A DNA stretch of 64,000 nt from Eubacterium sp. OM08-24. Its GTDB lineage: Bacteria; Bacillota; Clostridia; Oscillospirales; Acutalibacteraceae. The DNA is taken from the NCBI RefSeq assembly GCF_003438075.1, contig NZ_QSTA01000002.1, positions 62,001-126,000 of the forward strand, written 5' to 3'. The notes beneath the pieces were generated by a model. That model was not told the origin of the DNA, ran no database searches, and saw only the letters and a list, made by a program, of their open reading frames with translations. Shown here in pieces: positions 37,069 through 46,692 of the stretch. The position numbers and the translations under genes are program-made. Positions within the stretch are counted from its first letter, which is position 1, and each line of letters starts with the position of its first letter.

Positions 37069-37130
37069 TAAAGCACCTCTAAAAAGATTTACATTAATAG
37101 TATAGCCAAATTTTTATAAATTCTGCATAC

Positions 37131-37160
37131 AAAAAATCGGCACGAAAACGCACCGATTTA
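37131..37160 (-). terminator. Terminator of the kinase-like gene
   Basis: AAATCGGTGCG and CGTGCCGATTT form an eleven-position stem on the minus strand, followed by TTTTTT. Confidence 0.85.
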
Positions 37161-37163
37161 AAA

Positions 37164-37709
37164 TTAATGTGTATTTAAGTATTCAAGAAATTCCGCCGTT
37201 TTTGACCAATATTTTATGCCCCAATTTTCAAAATTCCACTCCTCCATATAGTCGTTACACTCGTAATCAATGTAAAAAAGTTTTTCATTTCTAACTACGA
37301 AGTTGGTCGGAAAATAATCTATATTTGTATTGTTTGCATACAACAGTGTGCACATATTCTTTACCTGTTCTATATATTCGGGTTTCACGCTGTCCGTTTT
37401 CACCATTTCAAAAACAGTGTCGCCCTCAATATATTCCTTTAAAATACGCTCGTTTTCTATATCTATGTCGAGCATTTCAGGCATTGTAATACCGATTTTC
37501 AAAAGACGGTTATAATCGTTTAGCTCGGACTGAATTTTTTTGCCAAACTTATAATAACTGCATGGCTCATGGTGAATCTGCTTTAGCACATAATTGCTTG
37601 TGCCGTCTGTTGCAAGGTAGGAATATCCACCCTTTCCCCTGCCGAGCAGTTTTATTATATTAAAATTTCTGCCGTTTACAGAAAGTTCGGTTGGTATTGA
37701 GTTTTGCAT
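37164..37709 (-). CDS. Protein kinase-like phosphotransferase, 181 residues
   Basis: A small kinase-fold protein. The glycine loop is KLLGRGKGGYSYLA (near residue 20), the ATP lysine is in YVLKQIHHE, and ILKEYIEG resembles a hinge. The catalytic loop reads NIDYFPTNFVV, with Asp and Asn at the HxDxxxxN spacing, and the metal Asp is in FYIDYE. It is shorter than full protein kinases and resembles the RIO/aminoglycoside-phosphotransferase type. Substrate unknown. Lone gene between degV and a LysR regulator, with its own terminator. Confidence 0.7.
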   Translation of the reverse strand: MQNSIPTELSVNGRNFNIIKLLGRGKGGYSYLATDGTSNYVLKQIHHEPCSYYKFGKKIQSELNDYNRLLKIGITMPEMLDIDIENERILKEYIEGDTVFEMVKTDSVKPEYIEQVKNMCTLLYANNTNIDYFPTNFVVRNEKLFYIDYECNDYMEEWNFENWGIKYWSKTAEFLEYLNTH

Positions 37710-37771
37710 ACAATCACTTCTTTTTATATTATTCGGTATATTTACAGCACAATTATATCACACAAAATTGA

Positions 37772-38629
37772 TTAAGCAAGTATTTTTTCAAAACTCTCTA
37801 CTATTTTCAGTGAATCCGGAGTATCAAGATACACAAACCTAAAATTGCGTACGGTCTTGTAACCGTCAATATAAAAAGGAGCGAGTGTGTCACTGCTTTT
37901 CAAAAATGCTTTATACGCAAAGGTTATTCCGATATTTTTTGCAATTAATTTTGACATCAATCCAAAATTGCTTACGCACACATTTCGCCTAAAATTCTCA
38001 ACGGTGTAATTATGTTCAGACAAAAGCTGTTCGAGGATTGTCCTTGTTCCCGAACCCTTTTCACGAATAAACAGTGTTTGGGAGAAAGCTTTTTCAAGAG
38101 AAATTGCTTGGTTTGCAAACGGATGATTTTTACTGCACACACCGATAAAATCTTCCTCCTTATAAATTTTGCTTGCAAATTCCTTGCTGTCGAAAAAGCC
38201 TTCAATCATCGCCAAATCAAGCTCGCCTTTCTTGAGTCTTTGCAAAAGCCTTACGGTGTTGTCTATATCAATCAGCAGGTTGTTGTTTGGATTTTTTAAA
38301 TAATCTGCAAGTTTTTCATCAATCACAAATTCACCAATTGTTTTTGTTGCGCCTATTCTTAGCACAGGCTTTCGCTCTGTCTGCATTTTTTCAAGCAGCT
38401 TTTGCTCCTGAAAAATCACATTTTCAGCATAATTTTTAAGCAGCTCTCCGTCACCGGTAATTTTTAGCGTATGTCTGTCATATATAAAAAGCTTACACTT
38501 ATATTCGTTCTCCAAAAAATGAATATGCTGAGTAACGGCAGGCTGTGTCATATTCAAAAGCTCTGCTGTTTTTCGATAATTCATCGTATCGCAAAGCACA
38601 AGAAATGTTTTTATTCTGTAATCTATCAT
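37772..38629 (-). CDS. LysR-type transcriptional regulator
   Basis: A 285-residue LysR regulator: N-terminal helix-turn-helix (TMNYRKTAELLNMTQPAVTQHIHFLE) and a substrate-binding domain (PVLRIGATKTIGEFV, REKGSGTRTILEQLL). It is divergently arranged with the YeiH-like transporter gene at 38735, so it very likely controls that gene in response to a small ligand. The REKGSGTR motif is common in CysB/CbbR/YeiE-type members, and YeiE is the known partner of YeiH in E. coli. Confidence 0.92.
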   Translation of the reverse strand: MIDYRIKTFLVLCDTMNYRKTAELLNMTQPAVTQHIHFLENEYKCKLFIYDRHTLKITGDGELLKNYAENVIFQEQKLLEKMQTERKPVLRIGATKTIGEFVIDEKLADYLKNPNNNLLIDIDNTVRLLQRLKKGELDLAMIEGFFDSKEFASKIYKEEDFIGVCSKNHPFANQAISLEKAFSQTLFIREKGSGTRTILEQLLSEHNYTVENFRRNVCVSNFGLMSKLIAKNIGITFAYKAFLKSSDTLAPFYIDGYKTVRNFRFVYLDTPDSLKIVESFEKILA

Positions 38630-38734
38630 AATAACCTCATAAATTTTACTTATTATTTCATATTAAATCATAATTATATTTTATTACTAACTTGTGTTAC
38701 AATCAATAGGTAATATAAATTTGGAGGGAAATTT

Positions 38735-39817
38735 ATGACATTTATTAAGAAAAATTGCGGCGGAATATTGCTTTGCGCTATAATTGCGGCTTTTGCCGAA
38801 ATTATGTGTATGTTCGGCATTGGCGGATTTTCATTTGAACTTATAGGTGTGCCGGTATTTGCTATTATAACAGGTATGATTATTTCACTAATCTCGCCTA
38901 CTCTTGCAAAAAAATCCACATTTGCCGGCGGAATTAAATTTACATCTAAAAAGATATTGCAATGGGCAGTTATAATTCTCGGTTTTTCGCTTGACCTCAA
39001 TACCATTGCTGTTGTAGGTGCAAAAAGTTTGCCTGTAATTATCTGCACTGTTTCAACATCGCTGATCGTTGCTTTTTTAATGATGAAAATTCTTAAAATC
39101 AACTCAAAAACCGCCTGTCTTATCGGTGTTGGCTCATCAATTTGCGGTGGCTCTGCCATTGCCGCAACCGCACCCGTTATTGATGCAGACGATTCAGATG
39201 TGGCAAGGTCAATTTCTGTAATCTTCTTTTTCAATATTCTTGCCGCACTTATATTTCCTGTTTTCGGATATTCAATAGGGCTTGGCACAGAGGGTTTTGC
39301 TGTGTTTGCAGGCACTGCCGTTAATGATACCTCATCTGTAACAGCCGCTGCGTCTACCGCCGAAAGCATTTACAATACAACAGGTATTCTTTCTGCTGCT
39401 GTAACCGTAAAATTGACACGCACACTTGCAATTATTCCGATTACTCTTTGTCTTGCCATTTACAGAGCAAGAAAAGCAAAACAGTCAGACAAAGGCGAAG
39501 GCTCGTTTTCGTTTAAAAGAATTTTCCCTTGGTTCATCCTATTCTTTATAGGTGCGTCAGTAATAACAACAGTTGTGGGAATTATTCCGGAATGTAGTTT
39601 TACGCTTTTTTACAGTCATTTTATTACATTTACAAAATGGCTTGCAAAATTTTTTATAGCAATGGCAATGGCAGGCATCGGGCTTAACACTAATATTGTT
39701 GACCTTATAAAAAACGGCGGAAAGCCTATTTTACTCGGCCTATGCTGCTGGATTTCTATTACTGCCGTATCTCTCTTGGTACAAAGCCTTACAGGTATTT
39801 ATTCATCAAACATTTAA
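38735..39817 (+). CDS. yeiH: YeiH family putative sulfate exporter
   Basis: Membrane protein of 360 residues with about ten hydrophobic segments, of the YeiH/UPF0324 family. LIGVGSSICGGSAIAATAPVI, FAGTAVNDTSSVTAAAS and VKLTRTLAIIPITL are the conserved family blocks. The family is annotated as putative sulfate or sulfite exporter; transport has not been shown for most members. GGAGG stands before the ATG. Transcribed divergently from the LysR gene. Confidence 0.9.
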   Translation: MTFIKKNCGGILLCAIIAAFAEIMCMFGIGGFSFELIGVPVFAIITGMIISLISPTLAKKSTFAGGIKFTSKKILQWAVIILGFSLDLNTIAVVGAKSLPVIICTVSTSLIVAFLMMKILKINSKTACLIGVGSSICGGSAIAATAPVIDADDSDVARSISVIFFFNILAALIFPVFGYSIGLGTEGFAVFAGTAVNDTSSVTAAASTAESIYNTTGILSAAVTVKLTRTLAIIPITLCLAIYRARKAKQSDKGEGSFSFKRIFPWFILFFIGASVITTVVGIIPECSFTLFYSHFITFTKWLAKFFIAMAMAGIGLNTNIVDLIKNGGKPILLGLCCWISITAVSLLVQSLTGIYSSNI

Positions 39818-39827
39818 TTCATACAAA

Positions 39828-39863
39828 AATCACCGCCAAGTATAACCTGACGGTGATTTTTTG
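39828..39863 (+). terminator. Terminator of yeiH
   Basis: AAATCACCG (39828-39835 region) pairs with CGGTGATTT (39851-39859), followed by TTTTG. It may also work for the convergent acyl-CoA synthetase gene. Confidence 0.75.
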
Positions 39864-39905
39864 TTTTGCACAAAAGTGTATATATTAAAATTAATTTCAA
39901 AACTA

Positions 39906-41546
39906 TTACGCATTTGCTTTGAGTGCAACTCTTTTTATTTTACCGCTGATTGTCTTTGGCATTTCATCGGTAAATTCAATGTACTGTATCCATTTGTATG
40001 ATGCAAGGCGCTTGTTTGAAAAAACTTTAATGTCATTTACAAGATTTTTGTCAGCGTCGCATCCGTCAACGGTTTTTATAATTGCCTTGATTGCCTGTCC
40101 ACGACTTTCATCGGGCACACCGATTACGGCGCACTCAAGTACGGCAGGGTGTTTCATAAGCACATTTTCAATTTCAAAAGGGCCTACTCTGTATCCTCTT
40201 GTTTTTATAAGGTCATCAGCTCTGCCTACATACCAATAATATCCGTCCTCGTCCATATATGCAGTATCGTTTGTGTGGTACATTCCCTTTCTCCACGCAT
40301 ATTGATACATTTGCTCGTCACCAATGTAATTTGTAAATATTCCGTACTGCTTTCTGTCCTTTGGAGGTATAACTACAATCTCGCCTGTTTCGCCCTGCTT
40401 TACCTCGTTGCCGTCTGAGTCAACAAGTCTTATGTCATACATTGGGCTTGGCTTTCCGATTGAACCCGTTTTGCCATGAGTGCCGTTAAGATTTGCAATG
40501 AGCAATGTAGTTTCACTCTGACCGTAACCTTCCATTGGGTGAAGTCCTGTCTGCTGATACACTGCCTCTGCCACAATCGGGTTGAGTGCCTCGCCTGCTG
40601 TTGTGAGATATTCAAGCGAGCTTAAATCGTACATTTGCATACCTTTTTTGACAAAGTATCTGTATGCGGTAGGCGGTGCGCAGAATGAAGTAACCTTGAA
40701 TTTTTCAATAACCTTGAGGATTTTTGACGGTGAGAACTTTTCAAAATCAAAAGCCATAACCGCACAACCGCAAAGCCACTGACCGTAAATTTTACCGTAT
40801 GATGCCTTTGCCCAGCCTGTTTCGGCAATTGAAAAATGAAGTCCGCCCTCTTTAACATTTTGCCAATACTTTGCTGAAATTATATGGCACAAGGAATAAA
40901 TGTGGTTATGCACCACTGCCTTTGGATAGCCTGTTGTGCCCGAAGTAAAGTAAATGAGCATAGGCTCGGTTGCCTTGGTTTCTACTCGTTCAAGCTCGGC
41001 GCTTGCGCTTTCGATTTCTTTTGTAATATTTACAGTGCCGTCAAAATCTTTTCTTGCCACAAACACTGTTTTTAATGAATTTCCCTTATTCTTTGCCTGC
41101 AAAATATTCTCTACGGTGTCGCTGTCGGGTGTGCATACCGCCATTTTAATATTTGCAACATTTACTCTGTAACTTATGTCCTCGGCGGTAAGCATATTTG
41201 TGGCAGGAATCGCAACCACGCCCAGCTTATGGAGCGCTGTAACTATGTACCAATACTCATAGTTGCGCTTGAGCATAAGCAATACTCTGTCACCTTTTTT
41301 TATGCCGTATTTCAAGAAAACATTTGCCGCCTTGTTGCTTAGTCTGCTTAAATCCGCAAATGTAAAAATTCTTTCCTCACCCTCTGGATTTGTCCACACA
41401 AGAGCAATATCGTTTGGTGCTTTTTCTGCCATTTGGTCGAGCACATCGTATCCGAAATTATAGTTATCTTCAAATTTTAACTTAAAGCTCTTTAATGTAT
41501 TATCGTTGTCAAATTCTTCGGTGCAAAATTGCTTATACAACTGCAT
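39906..41546 (-). CDS. AMP-forming acyl-CoA synthetase
   Basis: A 546-residue member of the acetyl/medium-chain acyl-CoA synthetase group, which activates a carboxylic acid with ATP and then transfers it to CoA. Motifs: MLIYFTSGTTGYPKAVVH (P-loop, near 200), EGYGQSETT, YHTNDTAYMDEDGYYWYVGRADD and the C-terminal catalytic lysine in PKTISGKIKR. The start DNYNFGYDVLDQMAEKAP resembles the medium-chain or benzoate type more than acetyl-CoA synthetase. Substrate not decided by sequence alone. Single gene. Confidence 0.9.
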   Translation of the reverse strand: MQLYKQFCTEEFDNDNTLKSFKLKFEDNYNFGYDVLDQMAEKAPNDIALVWTNPEGEERIFTFADLSRLSNKAANVFLKYGIKKGDRVLLMLKRNYEYWYIVTALHKLGVVAIPATNMLTAEDISYRVNVANIKMAVCTPDSDTVENILQAKNKGNSLKTVFVARKDFDGTVNITKEIESASAELERVETKATEPMLIYFTSGTTGYPKAVVHNHIYSLCHIISAKYWQNVKEGGLHFSIAETGWAKASYGKIYGQWLCGCAVMAFDFEKFSPSKILKVIEKFKVTSFCAPPTAYRYFVKKGMQMYDLSSLEYLTTAGEALNPIVAEAVYQQTGLHPMEGYGQSETTLLIANLNGTHGKTGSIGKPSPMYDIRLVDSDGNEVKQGETGEIVVIPPKDRKQYGIFTNYIGDEQMYQYAWRKGMYHTNDTAYMDEDGYYWYVGRADDLIKTRGYRVGPFEIENVLMKHPAVLECAVIGVPDESRGQAIKAIIKTVDGCDADKNLVNDIKVFSNKRLASYKWIQYIEFTDEMPKTISGKIKRVALKANA

Positions 41547-41791
41547 ATTATCTCGCCTTTCAGAATAAACCTAAAATTATTACAGATAAAATAATATCAA
41601 AAATAGACTGATTAGTCAATAAATAGCATTATTCTTATTTTATTAATAAATCAAACAGTTATGCAAAAACTGCATAATAATGTAAAATAATCAGCACTTC
41701 GTAAATATTACCGCTATTGCAAAAATACAGTATTTTTGGTATATTTAGAGTATATAAAAGTATAAATAAAAATTTAACAGGGCGTGATAAT

Positions 41792-43141
41792 ATGAAAAAA
41801 TTTACTCTTGAGGAAATAGCTGCTGCCTGCGGCGGTAAATATGTGGGTGACGAAAATTTAAAGCAAACCGCAATTTCATCAGTTGAGCGTGACAGCAGAT
41901 GCATTAAAGAAAATTCACTTTTCCTTGCCATTAAAGGCGAGCGAGCAGACGGACACGATTTTATTGAAAAATGCTATGCTGACGGCGCTGTATGCGCTAT
42001 CTGCGAAAACGCACCGAAAAATCCTACAAAGCCGTACATACTCGTTGACTCTACCCTTGAGGCGGTTAAAAAAATAGGTATGGCATACCGCAAAAAGTTT
42101 GACATTCCGATAGTCGGCGTGTCGGGCAGCGTGGGTAAAACCTCTACAAAGGAAATGCTTTACGCTGTGCTTTCTCAGAAATTTAAAACCCACAAAACGC
42201 AGGGCAACCTAAACAATGAGCTTGGTGTGCCTCTTACACTTCTTGCAATGCCGGAAGATACCGAGGCGGCTGTAATTGAAATGGGAATTTCAGATTTTGG
42301 CGAAATGAGCCGACTTGCGCAAATGGTTCAGCCAACCATCTGCGTGATTACAATAATCGGCTGTTGCCATCTTGAAAATCTTGGCGACCGCAACGGTGTA
42401 TTAAAAGCAAAAACAGAAATGTTTAAATTTGCAAGCGAGGGTGCGGAGTTTGTGCTCAACGGTGACGATGACAAGCTCTCAACCGTAACAGAAGTAAACG
42501 ACAAAAAGCCGATTTTCTTTGGACTTGACAGCAAAAACGAATACTATGCCGAGAATATTCAAAACAATGCAGACGGCGGTGTGCTTGCCGACCTTTGCTT
42601 TGGCAACACAAAGCTTTCTGTAAAAATTCCTGCTATCGGCAGTTATATGGTATCAAATGCGCTTGCCGCCGTTGCAGTAGGCAAACTTTGCGGACTTAGC
42701 AATGACGAGCTGATAAGGGGTGTGGAATCCTACAAAACAGTAGGCAGCAGAGCAAATGTTATTAATACTAAAGATTACAAAATCATAGATGACTGCTACA
42801 ACGCAAACCCGACCTCGGTTATGGCAAGCATAGATACACTTGTGAACTTTAAGGGCAGAACGGTTGCGATTCTCGGCGATATGAAAGAACTCGGCACAAA
42901 CGAGCTTGAAATGCACCGCACAACAGGAGAGTACGCAAAAGAAAAAGGCGTTGACCTTGTAATTGCAGTAGGGCCGCTCGCAAAATCACTTGCCGAGGGC
43001 AGTGGCGGAAAATGGTATGCAGATATTGACTCTCTCTTCCCCGAAATTAAAGATCTGCTTAAAAAGGGCGATACAATTTTAGTAAAAGCCTCACATTCAA
43101 TGCAGTTTGAAAGAATAGTTGCGTTTTTGAGAGGAGAATGA
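41792..43141 (+). CDS. murF: UDP-N-acetylmuramoyl-tripeptide--D-alanyl-D-alanine ligase MurF
   Basis: Last cytoplasmic ligase of peptidoglycan precursor synthesis, 449 residues, adding D-Ala-D-Ala to the UDP-MurNAc-tripeptide. The N-terminal domain is FTLEEIAAACGGKYVG, the ATP loop is VGVSGSVGKTSTKEML (GxxGKTxTK), then TQGNLNNELGVPLTLL and the C-terminal DDCYNANPTSVMASID. I begin at the ATG at 41792, where alignment of the family starts; the longer frame adds 25 unrelated residues. Its ribosome binding site (AGGGCG) is weak. No ddl or mraY is adjacent. Confidence 0.95.
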   Translation: MKKFTLEEIAAACGGKYVGDENLKQTAISSVERDSRCIKENSLFLAIKGERADGHDFIEKCYADGAVCAICENAPKNPTKPYILVDSTLEAVKKIGMAYRKKFDIPIVGVSGSVGKTSTKEMLYAVLSQKFKTHKTQGNLNNELGVPLTLLAMPEDTEAAVIEMGISDFGEMSRLAQMVQPTICVITIIGCCHLENLGDRNGVLKAKTEMFKFASEGAEFVLNGDDDKLSTVTEVNDKKPIFFGLDSKNEYYAENIQNNADGGVLADLCFGNTKLSVKIPAIGSYMVSNALAAVAVGKLCGLSNDELIRGVESYKTVGSRANVINTKDYKIIDDCYNANPTSVMASIDTLVNFKGRTVAILGDMKELGTNELEMHRTTGEYAKEKGVDLVIAVGPLAKSLAEGSGGKWYADIDSLFPEIKDLLKKGDTILVKASHSMQFERIVAFLRGE

Positions 43142-43204
43142 GCTGCTCTGTTTCACTTATTGTGGTTATCTTTTCAGGTTCTGTTTTAAATGTTGGGGTA
43201 ACAT

Positions 43205-43420
43205 TGTAAATAATGATTTAGCCGATTTTCGATCGGGCAACAAAGTAATGCAAAAATAAAGCTCTCCATCCCAAAGTTAAAAGTTTGGTCAACCTTTTCA
43301 AAGGTTGTAGGTGTGAGCAACGCCCACATATGCTTTATGCTATCGCAAATTTTAATAGCCAAACGGCTTACCGTTTGGCGGTTTGAAATAACGGCGAATG
43401 CCATTAAATTGCGATAGCAA
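43205..43420 (-). repeat. Triple-hairpin dispersed repeat, copy B
   Basis: Inverted relative of the element at 7042-7170: CAACCTTT/AAAGGTTG (43290-43307), a degenerate GTGGGC hairpin (about 43310-43327) and GCCAAACGG/CCGTTTGGC (43358-43379). Its flank toward 43205 reads on the minus strand GGTTGACCAAACTTTT and later TTGTTGCCCGAT, also found at 55699-55790. Non-coding. Confidence 0.75.
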
Positions 43421-43550
43421 AAAAGGAAAGATATTCTTAAAATTAAAGCCGTCAACGCATAGCGATGACGGCTTATCTGCTGATTATTTCTTTTTGGTTC
43501 TATGATAAATGTTTGGGTAATGATGTTATCCTAAAAATTTCAACAAGCTA

Positions 43551-43772
43551 AAAAGCCTTCCGCTTTGAGGGGAAGTTGGCATTTTCTAGGGAAAATGCCA
43601 GATGAGGTGTCGCCGTTTACGGCGTTTTTCTTAATCTAATCTTTTATATAAGAGAACTCTTAACGAGTTCTACACCTCATCAGTCACTTGCGTGACAGCT
43701 TTTTTCTGCGAAAACGGCTAACCCTTTGTCGCTATGCGACATTTTCCTTTACATAGGAATACCGGGAAGCCT
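43551..43772. repeat. MITE-like palindromic element
   Basis: About 222 bases with imperfect terminal inverted repeats (AAGCCTTCC at the left, GGGAAGCCTT at the right). Nested hairpins inside are GGCATTTTC/GAAAATGCC (43578-43599), GATGAGGTGT (43601-43610) with ACACCTCATC (43672-43681), CGCCGTTTACGGCG, GTCACTTGCGTGAC and TGTCGCTATGCGACA. The theme GATGAGGTGT with CCTTCC is widespread in intergenic repeats of gut Firmicutes. No ORF. Together with copy B it fills the 700-base gap after murF. Confidence 0.75.
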
Positions 43773-43812
43773 TGATAACTCTGTTCTTAGCCCCAACTAT
43801 TGACAAAGAACC

Positions 43813-43850
43813 GAAAAAAATAACACACCCTGTAAATCAAGGTGTGTTAT
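43813..43850 (-). terminator. Terminator of tRNA-Arg
   Basis: AATAACACACC and GGTGTGTTATT pair in an eleven-base stem directly after the tRNA CCA end on the minus strand, followed by TTTTT. Confidence 0.85.
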
Positions 43851-43927
43851 TGGCGCGCTGGAAGAGACTCGAACTCCCGACCTTCTGATTCGTAGTCAGA
43901 CACTCTATCCAGCTGAGCTACCAGCGC
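43851..43927 (-). tRNA. tRNA-Arg (ACG)
   Basis: Acceptor stem GCGCTGG/CCAGCGC, D arm TAGCTCAGCTGGATAGAG, anticodon stem TCTGA/TCAGA around CTACGAA (anticodon ACG), T arm GTCGGGAGTTCGAGTC. Discriminator G and an encoded CCA end at 43851. Confidence 0.96.
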
Positions 43928-44017
43928 ATATGCGGTTAATTATTAACCGCAAGAAGTATATTACCACATTCTTTTAAAAAAAGCAAGTGTTTTTTGAATT
44001 TTTATTTATTTATTTTT

Positions 44018-45430
44018 TTAATTTTTATCATCAAAGAAAGCAAAGAATGCTCTGTAAGCCATATAAACATCAACCTTTGATACGATTTCAAAAGGTGCGT
44101 GCATACAAAGTACAGGCACACCGAGGTCTACTACATCAACATTCATATTGGCAACATACTTGGCGATTGTTCCGCCGCCGCCCATATCAACCTTGCCGAG
44201 CTCGCCTACCTGCCACATTACATTGTTTTTCTCAAGCAAAGCTCTTACCTTGCCCATATACTCGGCAGATGCGTCCGAAGTATCGTACTTTCCGCCATGA
44301 CCTGTATATTTTGAAATAACAACACCCTCGTTAATATAGCAAGAATTCTTTGCCTCGTAAGCCGCTGCATAGGTTGGGTCATATGCTGCGCTTACATCTG
44401 CCGAAAGACAAGTGCTCTTTGAAAGTGCCTTGTATCCGTCAATGCCGTCCTGCTTTGCAAGGTCATACACAAAGTAACGCAAAAAGTCGCTCTGCATACC
44501 TGTATTGCCGTCACTGCCTGTTTCTTCCTTATCGGTAAGGTAAGTAATACAGGTCTGCTCAGGAGTGTTTACATCAAGAGCCGCCATAACCGCAGGATAA
44601 GCACAAACCTTATCATCGTGACCGTAGCCGCCGATCATACTTGCGTCAAATCCAATATCTCTTGTCTTAAATGACGGAATAAGACAAAGCTCTGCCGACA
44701 GGAAATCCCCCTCAACTATGCCGTATTTCTTATTAAGAATTGCCATTACATTGAGCTTTACAAGGTCTTTTTCGTCTTCGCCGTCAGCATATGGACGAGA
44801 GCCGACAAGAACATTGAGGTCTTCACCTGTAAACACCTTTGCAAGCGGCTTTGAAACCTGATCCTTTGCAAGGTGTGGGAGCAAGTCGGTAACGCAGAAA
44901 CAAGATTCGCCCTCGTCATCGCCCCAAGTGATGTTTACCTTTGTGCCGTCAAGCTTTACGACTGTGCCATGGAGAGAAAGCGGAAGTGCTGTCCACTGGT
45001 ACTTTTTAAGACCGCCGTAGTAGTGAGTTTTGAAAAGTGCAAGGTTTGTGTCCTCGTAAAGTGGGTTTGGCTTTAAATCAATTCTCGGTGAATCAATGTG
45101 AGCAATCGCAAGTCTTGCGCCGTTCTTTACGCCGTTTTTACCGATAACTGCAAGAGCAATCGCCTTGTCACGATTTACATAATAAACCTTGTCACCTGCA
45201 TTATATGACGCATTTTCGTTATACTCTGTAAAGCCTGCTTTCTTTGCAAGCTCAAGAGTGTAGCTTACAGCCTCACGCTCAACAGGAGAATGGTCTAAAA
45301 ATTCTTTATAGCCTACGCAGAAATCGTCTGCCTTTTCAACTTCTTCGGCACTGAGGGCAGCCACGCCCTTTTTGCCTTTCATAAAAATTTCTTCTTTAAG
45401 AAGAGTTGCCTTACTTTTTTCGTCTGCCAT
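44018..45430 (-). CDS. M18 family aminopeptidase
   Basis: Zinc aminopeptidase of 470 residues, acting on peptides with acidic or neutral N-termini. Metal-site blocks are LAIAHIDSPRIDLKPNPLY (His and Asp), YLTDKEETGSDGNTGM (catalytic Glu pair) and the late LCMHAPFEIVSKVD (His). The start at 45430 (MADEKSKATLL) has GGAAG before it; the ten extra upstream codons lack support. It is the last gene of a run that begins with DUF951-prfA. Confidence 0.92.
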   Translation of the reverse strand: MADEKSKATLLKEEIFMKGKKGVAALSAEEVEKADDFCVGYKEFLDHSPVEREAVSYTLELAKKAGFTEYNENASYNAGDKVYYVNRDKAIALAVIGKNGVKNGARLAIAHIDSPRIDLKPNPLYEDTNLALFKTHYYGGLKKYQWTALPLSLHGTVVKLDGTKVNITWGDDEGESCFCVTDLLPHLAKDQVSKPLAKVFTGEDLNVLVGSRPYADGEDEKDLVKLNVMAILNKKYGIVEGDFLSAELCLIPSFKTRDIGFDASMIGGYGHDDKVCAYPAVMAALDVNTPEQTCITYLTDKEETGSDGNTGMQSDFLRYFVYDLAKQDGIDGYKALSKSTCLSADVSAAYDPTYAAAYEAKNSCYINEGVVISKYTGHGGKYDTSDASAEYMGKVRALLEKNNVMWQVGELGKVDMGGGGTIAKYVANMNVDVVDLGVPVLCMHAPFEIVSKVDVYMAYRAFFAFFDDKN

Positions 45431-45466
45431 AATTATCTTCCTTTCATTTAGTTGTACCATATTATT

Positions 45467-46078
45467 TTATGAATAATATAACTCAATATACTTTGCTTTT
45501 GCGTCCGTTACCCTTTCCACATATTCCTTTGTTTCGGGATACGGTATATCTGTAAGCGTTACGCCGTCTGTGCTGTAATCGGGATTGTCAAGCCAGTCAG
45601 ACACCACAAAACCTGCGTTGTACGCTGCAATAGCCGATGTTTCTGTTCCGTAAAAATCAAGAAAATATTTTAAAAGATACGAGCCGTAGTCTATACAGAT
45701 TTCGGGATTAAACAAGTCGTCTTCTGTGTATTTTCCCTCGCAGTCTCTCACCTGCTGCAGCCATTCAAACGAACTCGGCATAACCTGCATTATTCCGCAA
45801 GCGCCTGCGTCCGACTGAGCGTCTGCATTAAATCCGCTTTCCGTTCGGATAACGGCATAAATAAGCGACTCATCAAGCTCATAATCCTTTGCGGCTTTTT
45901 GCACATATTTACTGTAATCTCTCGGATAGCTGAGTTCGAGCAGCTGTTCCCTTGCGCTGTCATAACAATTAAACACAAACAGTGCAAGCAAAATTGCCGC
46001 AAGCACAATACAGCCGCCGACTATAAAGCCTTTTTTCTTCTTTTGTGGTTTCTTCTTGTATCGTGGATTTGCCGCCAT
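45467..46078 (-). CDS. Membrane-anchored lytic transglycosylase
   Basis: A 203-residue SLT-domain protein that cuts peptidoglycan glycan strands. A basic N-terminus (RYKKKPQKKKKG) precedes one membrane segment (FIVGGCIVLAAILLALFVF), then the Slt domain with the catalytic Glu in VIRTESGFNADAQS, followed by GACGIMQVMPSSFEWL and AIAAYNAG. It overlaps coaE by one base, an arrangement common in clostridial genomes. Confidence 0.92.
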   Translation of the reverse strand: MAANPRYKKKPQKKKKGFIVGGCIVLAAILLALFVFNCYDSAREQLLELSYPRDYSKYVQKAAKDYELDESLIYAVIRTESGFNADAQSDAGACGIMQVMPSSFEWLQQVRDCEGKYTEDDLFNPEICIDYGSYLLKYFLDFYGTETSAIAAYNAGFVVSDWLDNPDYSTDGVTLTDIPYPETKEYVERVTDAKAKYIELYYS

Positions 46079-46692
46079 TAAATCACCTGCCGTAAGTATC
46101 CGAGCAGTCCCTCGGCTTTGCTGATAAGTTCTTGCCGAGAGCCGTTATTTTCAAGAATAAAATCCGAATTTTCTTTGAAATAGCTTTCGGTAAGCTGAGC
46201 GTTTATACGGCTGTCCGCCATTTCTTCTGAAATATTATCCCTCTGCATTATGCGCTGTTTTCTTATATTTTCATCTGCGGTAATGCTGATTATGAAATCG
46301 CAAATCACATTTGCCCTGCTCTCAAAAAGCTGAGGCGCATCAAACACAATCAGCTTTTTGTCGGCACTTATACACTCCTCGGCTTTTTTCAGAAAAAGCG
46401 AAAGCACAAACGGGTGGATAAGCTCGCCTAAAATTTCTGTTTTTTCCTTTGTTGCAAATGCCCTTTGCGCAAGTTTTTTGCGGTCAAGAGTTTTGTTTGG
46501 CAATATTATGTCACTGCCAAACTCCGCCGAAAGAATTTTAAGACACACCGAGTTTGGCGCATAAAGCTCTGCCACAAGACGGTCTGCATTGATTACCGCC
46601 GCACCGCTTTTGGCAAAAACCTCTGATACAGTGCTTTTGCCTGCGCCCGTCTGCCCTGTAAGTCCTAATATTTTATATTTTTTCAAGGTCAA
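46078..46692 (-). CDS. coaE: Dephospho-CoA kinase
   Basis: Last enzyme of coenzyme A synthesis, 204 residues. The P-loop is GLTGQTGAGKSTVSEVF, followed by AAVINADRLVAELY (DAD-like motif), then FDAPQLFES (the DxPLLFE block) and KQRIMQRDNISEEMADSRINAQ, all family marks. It overlaps the end of tsaC by 20 bases, indicating translational coupling. Confidence 0.94.
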   Translation of the reverse strand: MTLKKYKILGLTGQTGAGKSTVSEVFAKSGAAVINADRLVAELYAPNSVCLKILSAEFGSDIILPNKTLDRKKLAQRAFATKEKTEILGELIHPFVLSLFLKKAEECISADKKLIVFDAPQLFESRANVICDFIISITADENIRKQRIMQRDNISEEMADSRINAQLTESYFKENSDFILENNGSRQELISKAEGLLGYLRQVI

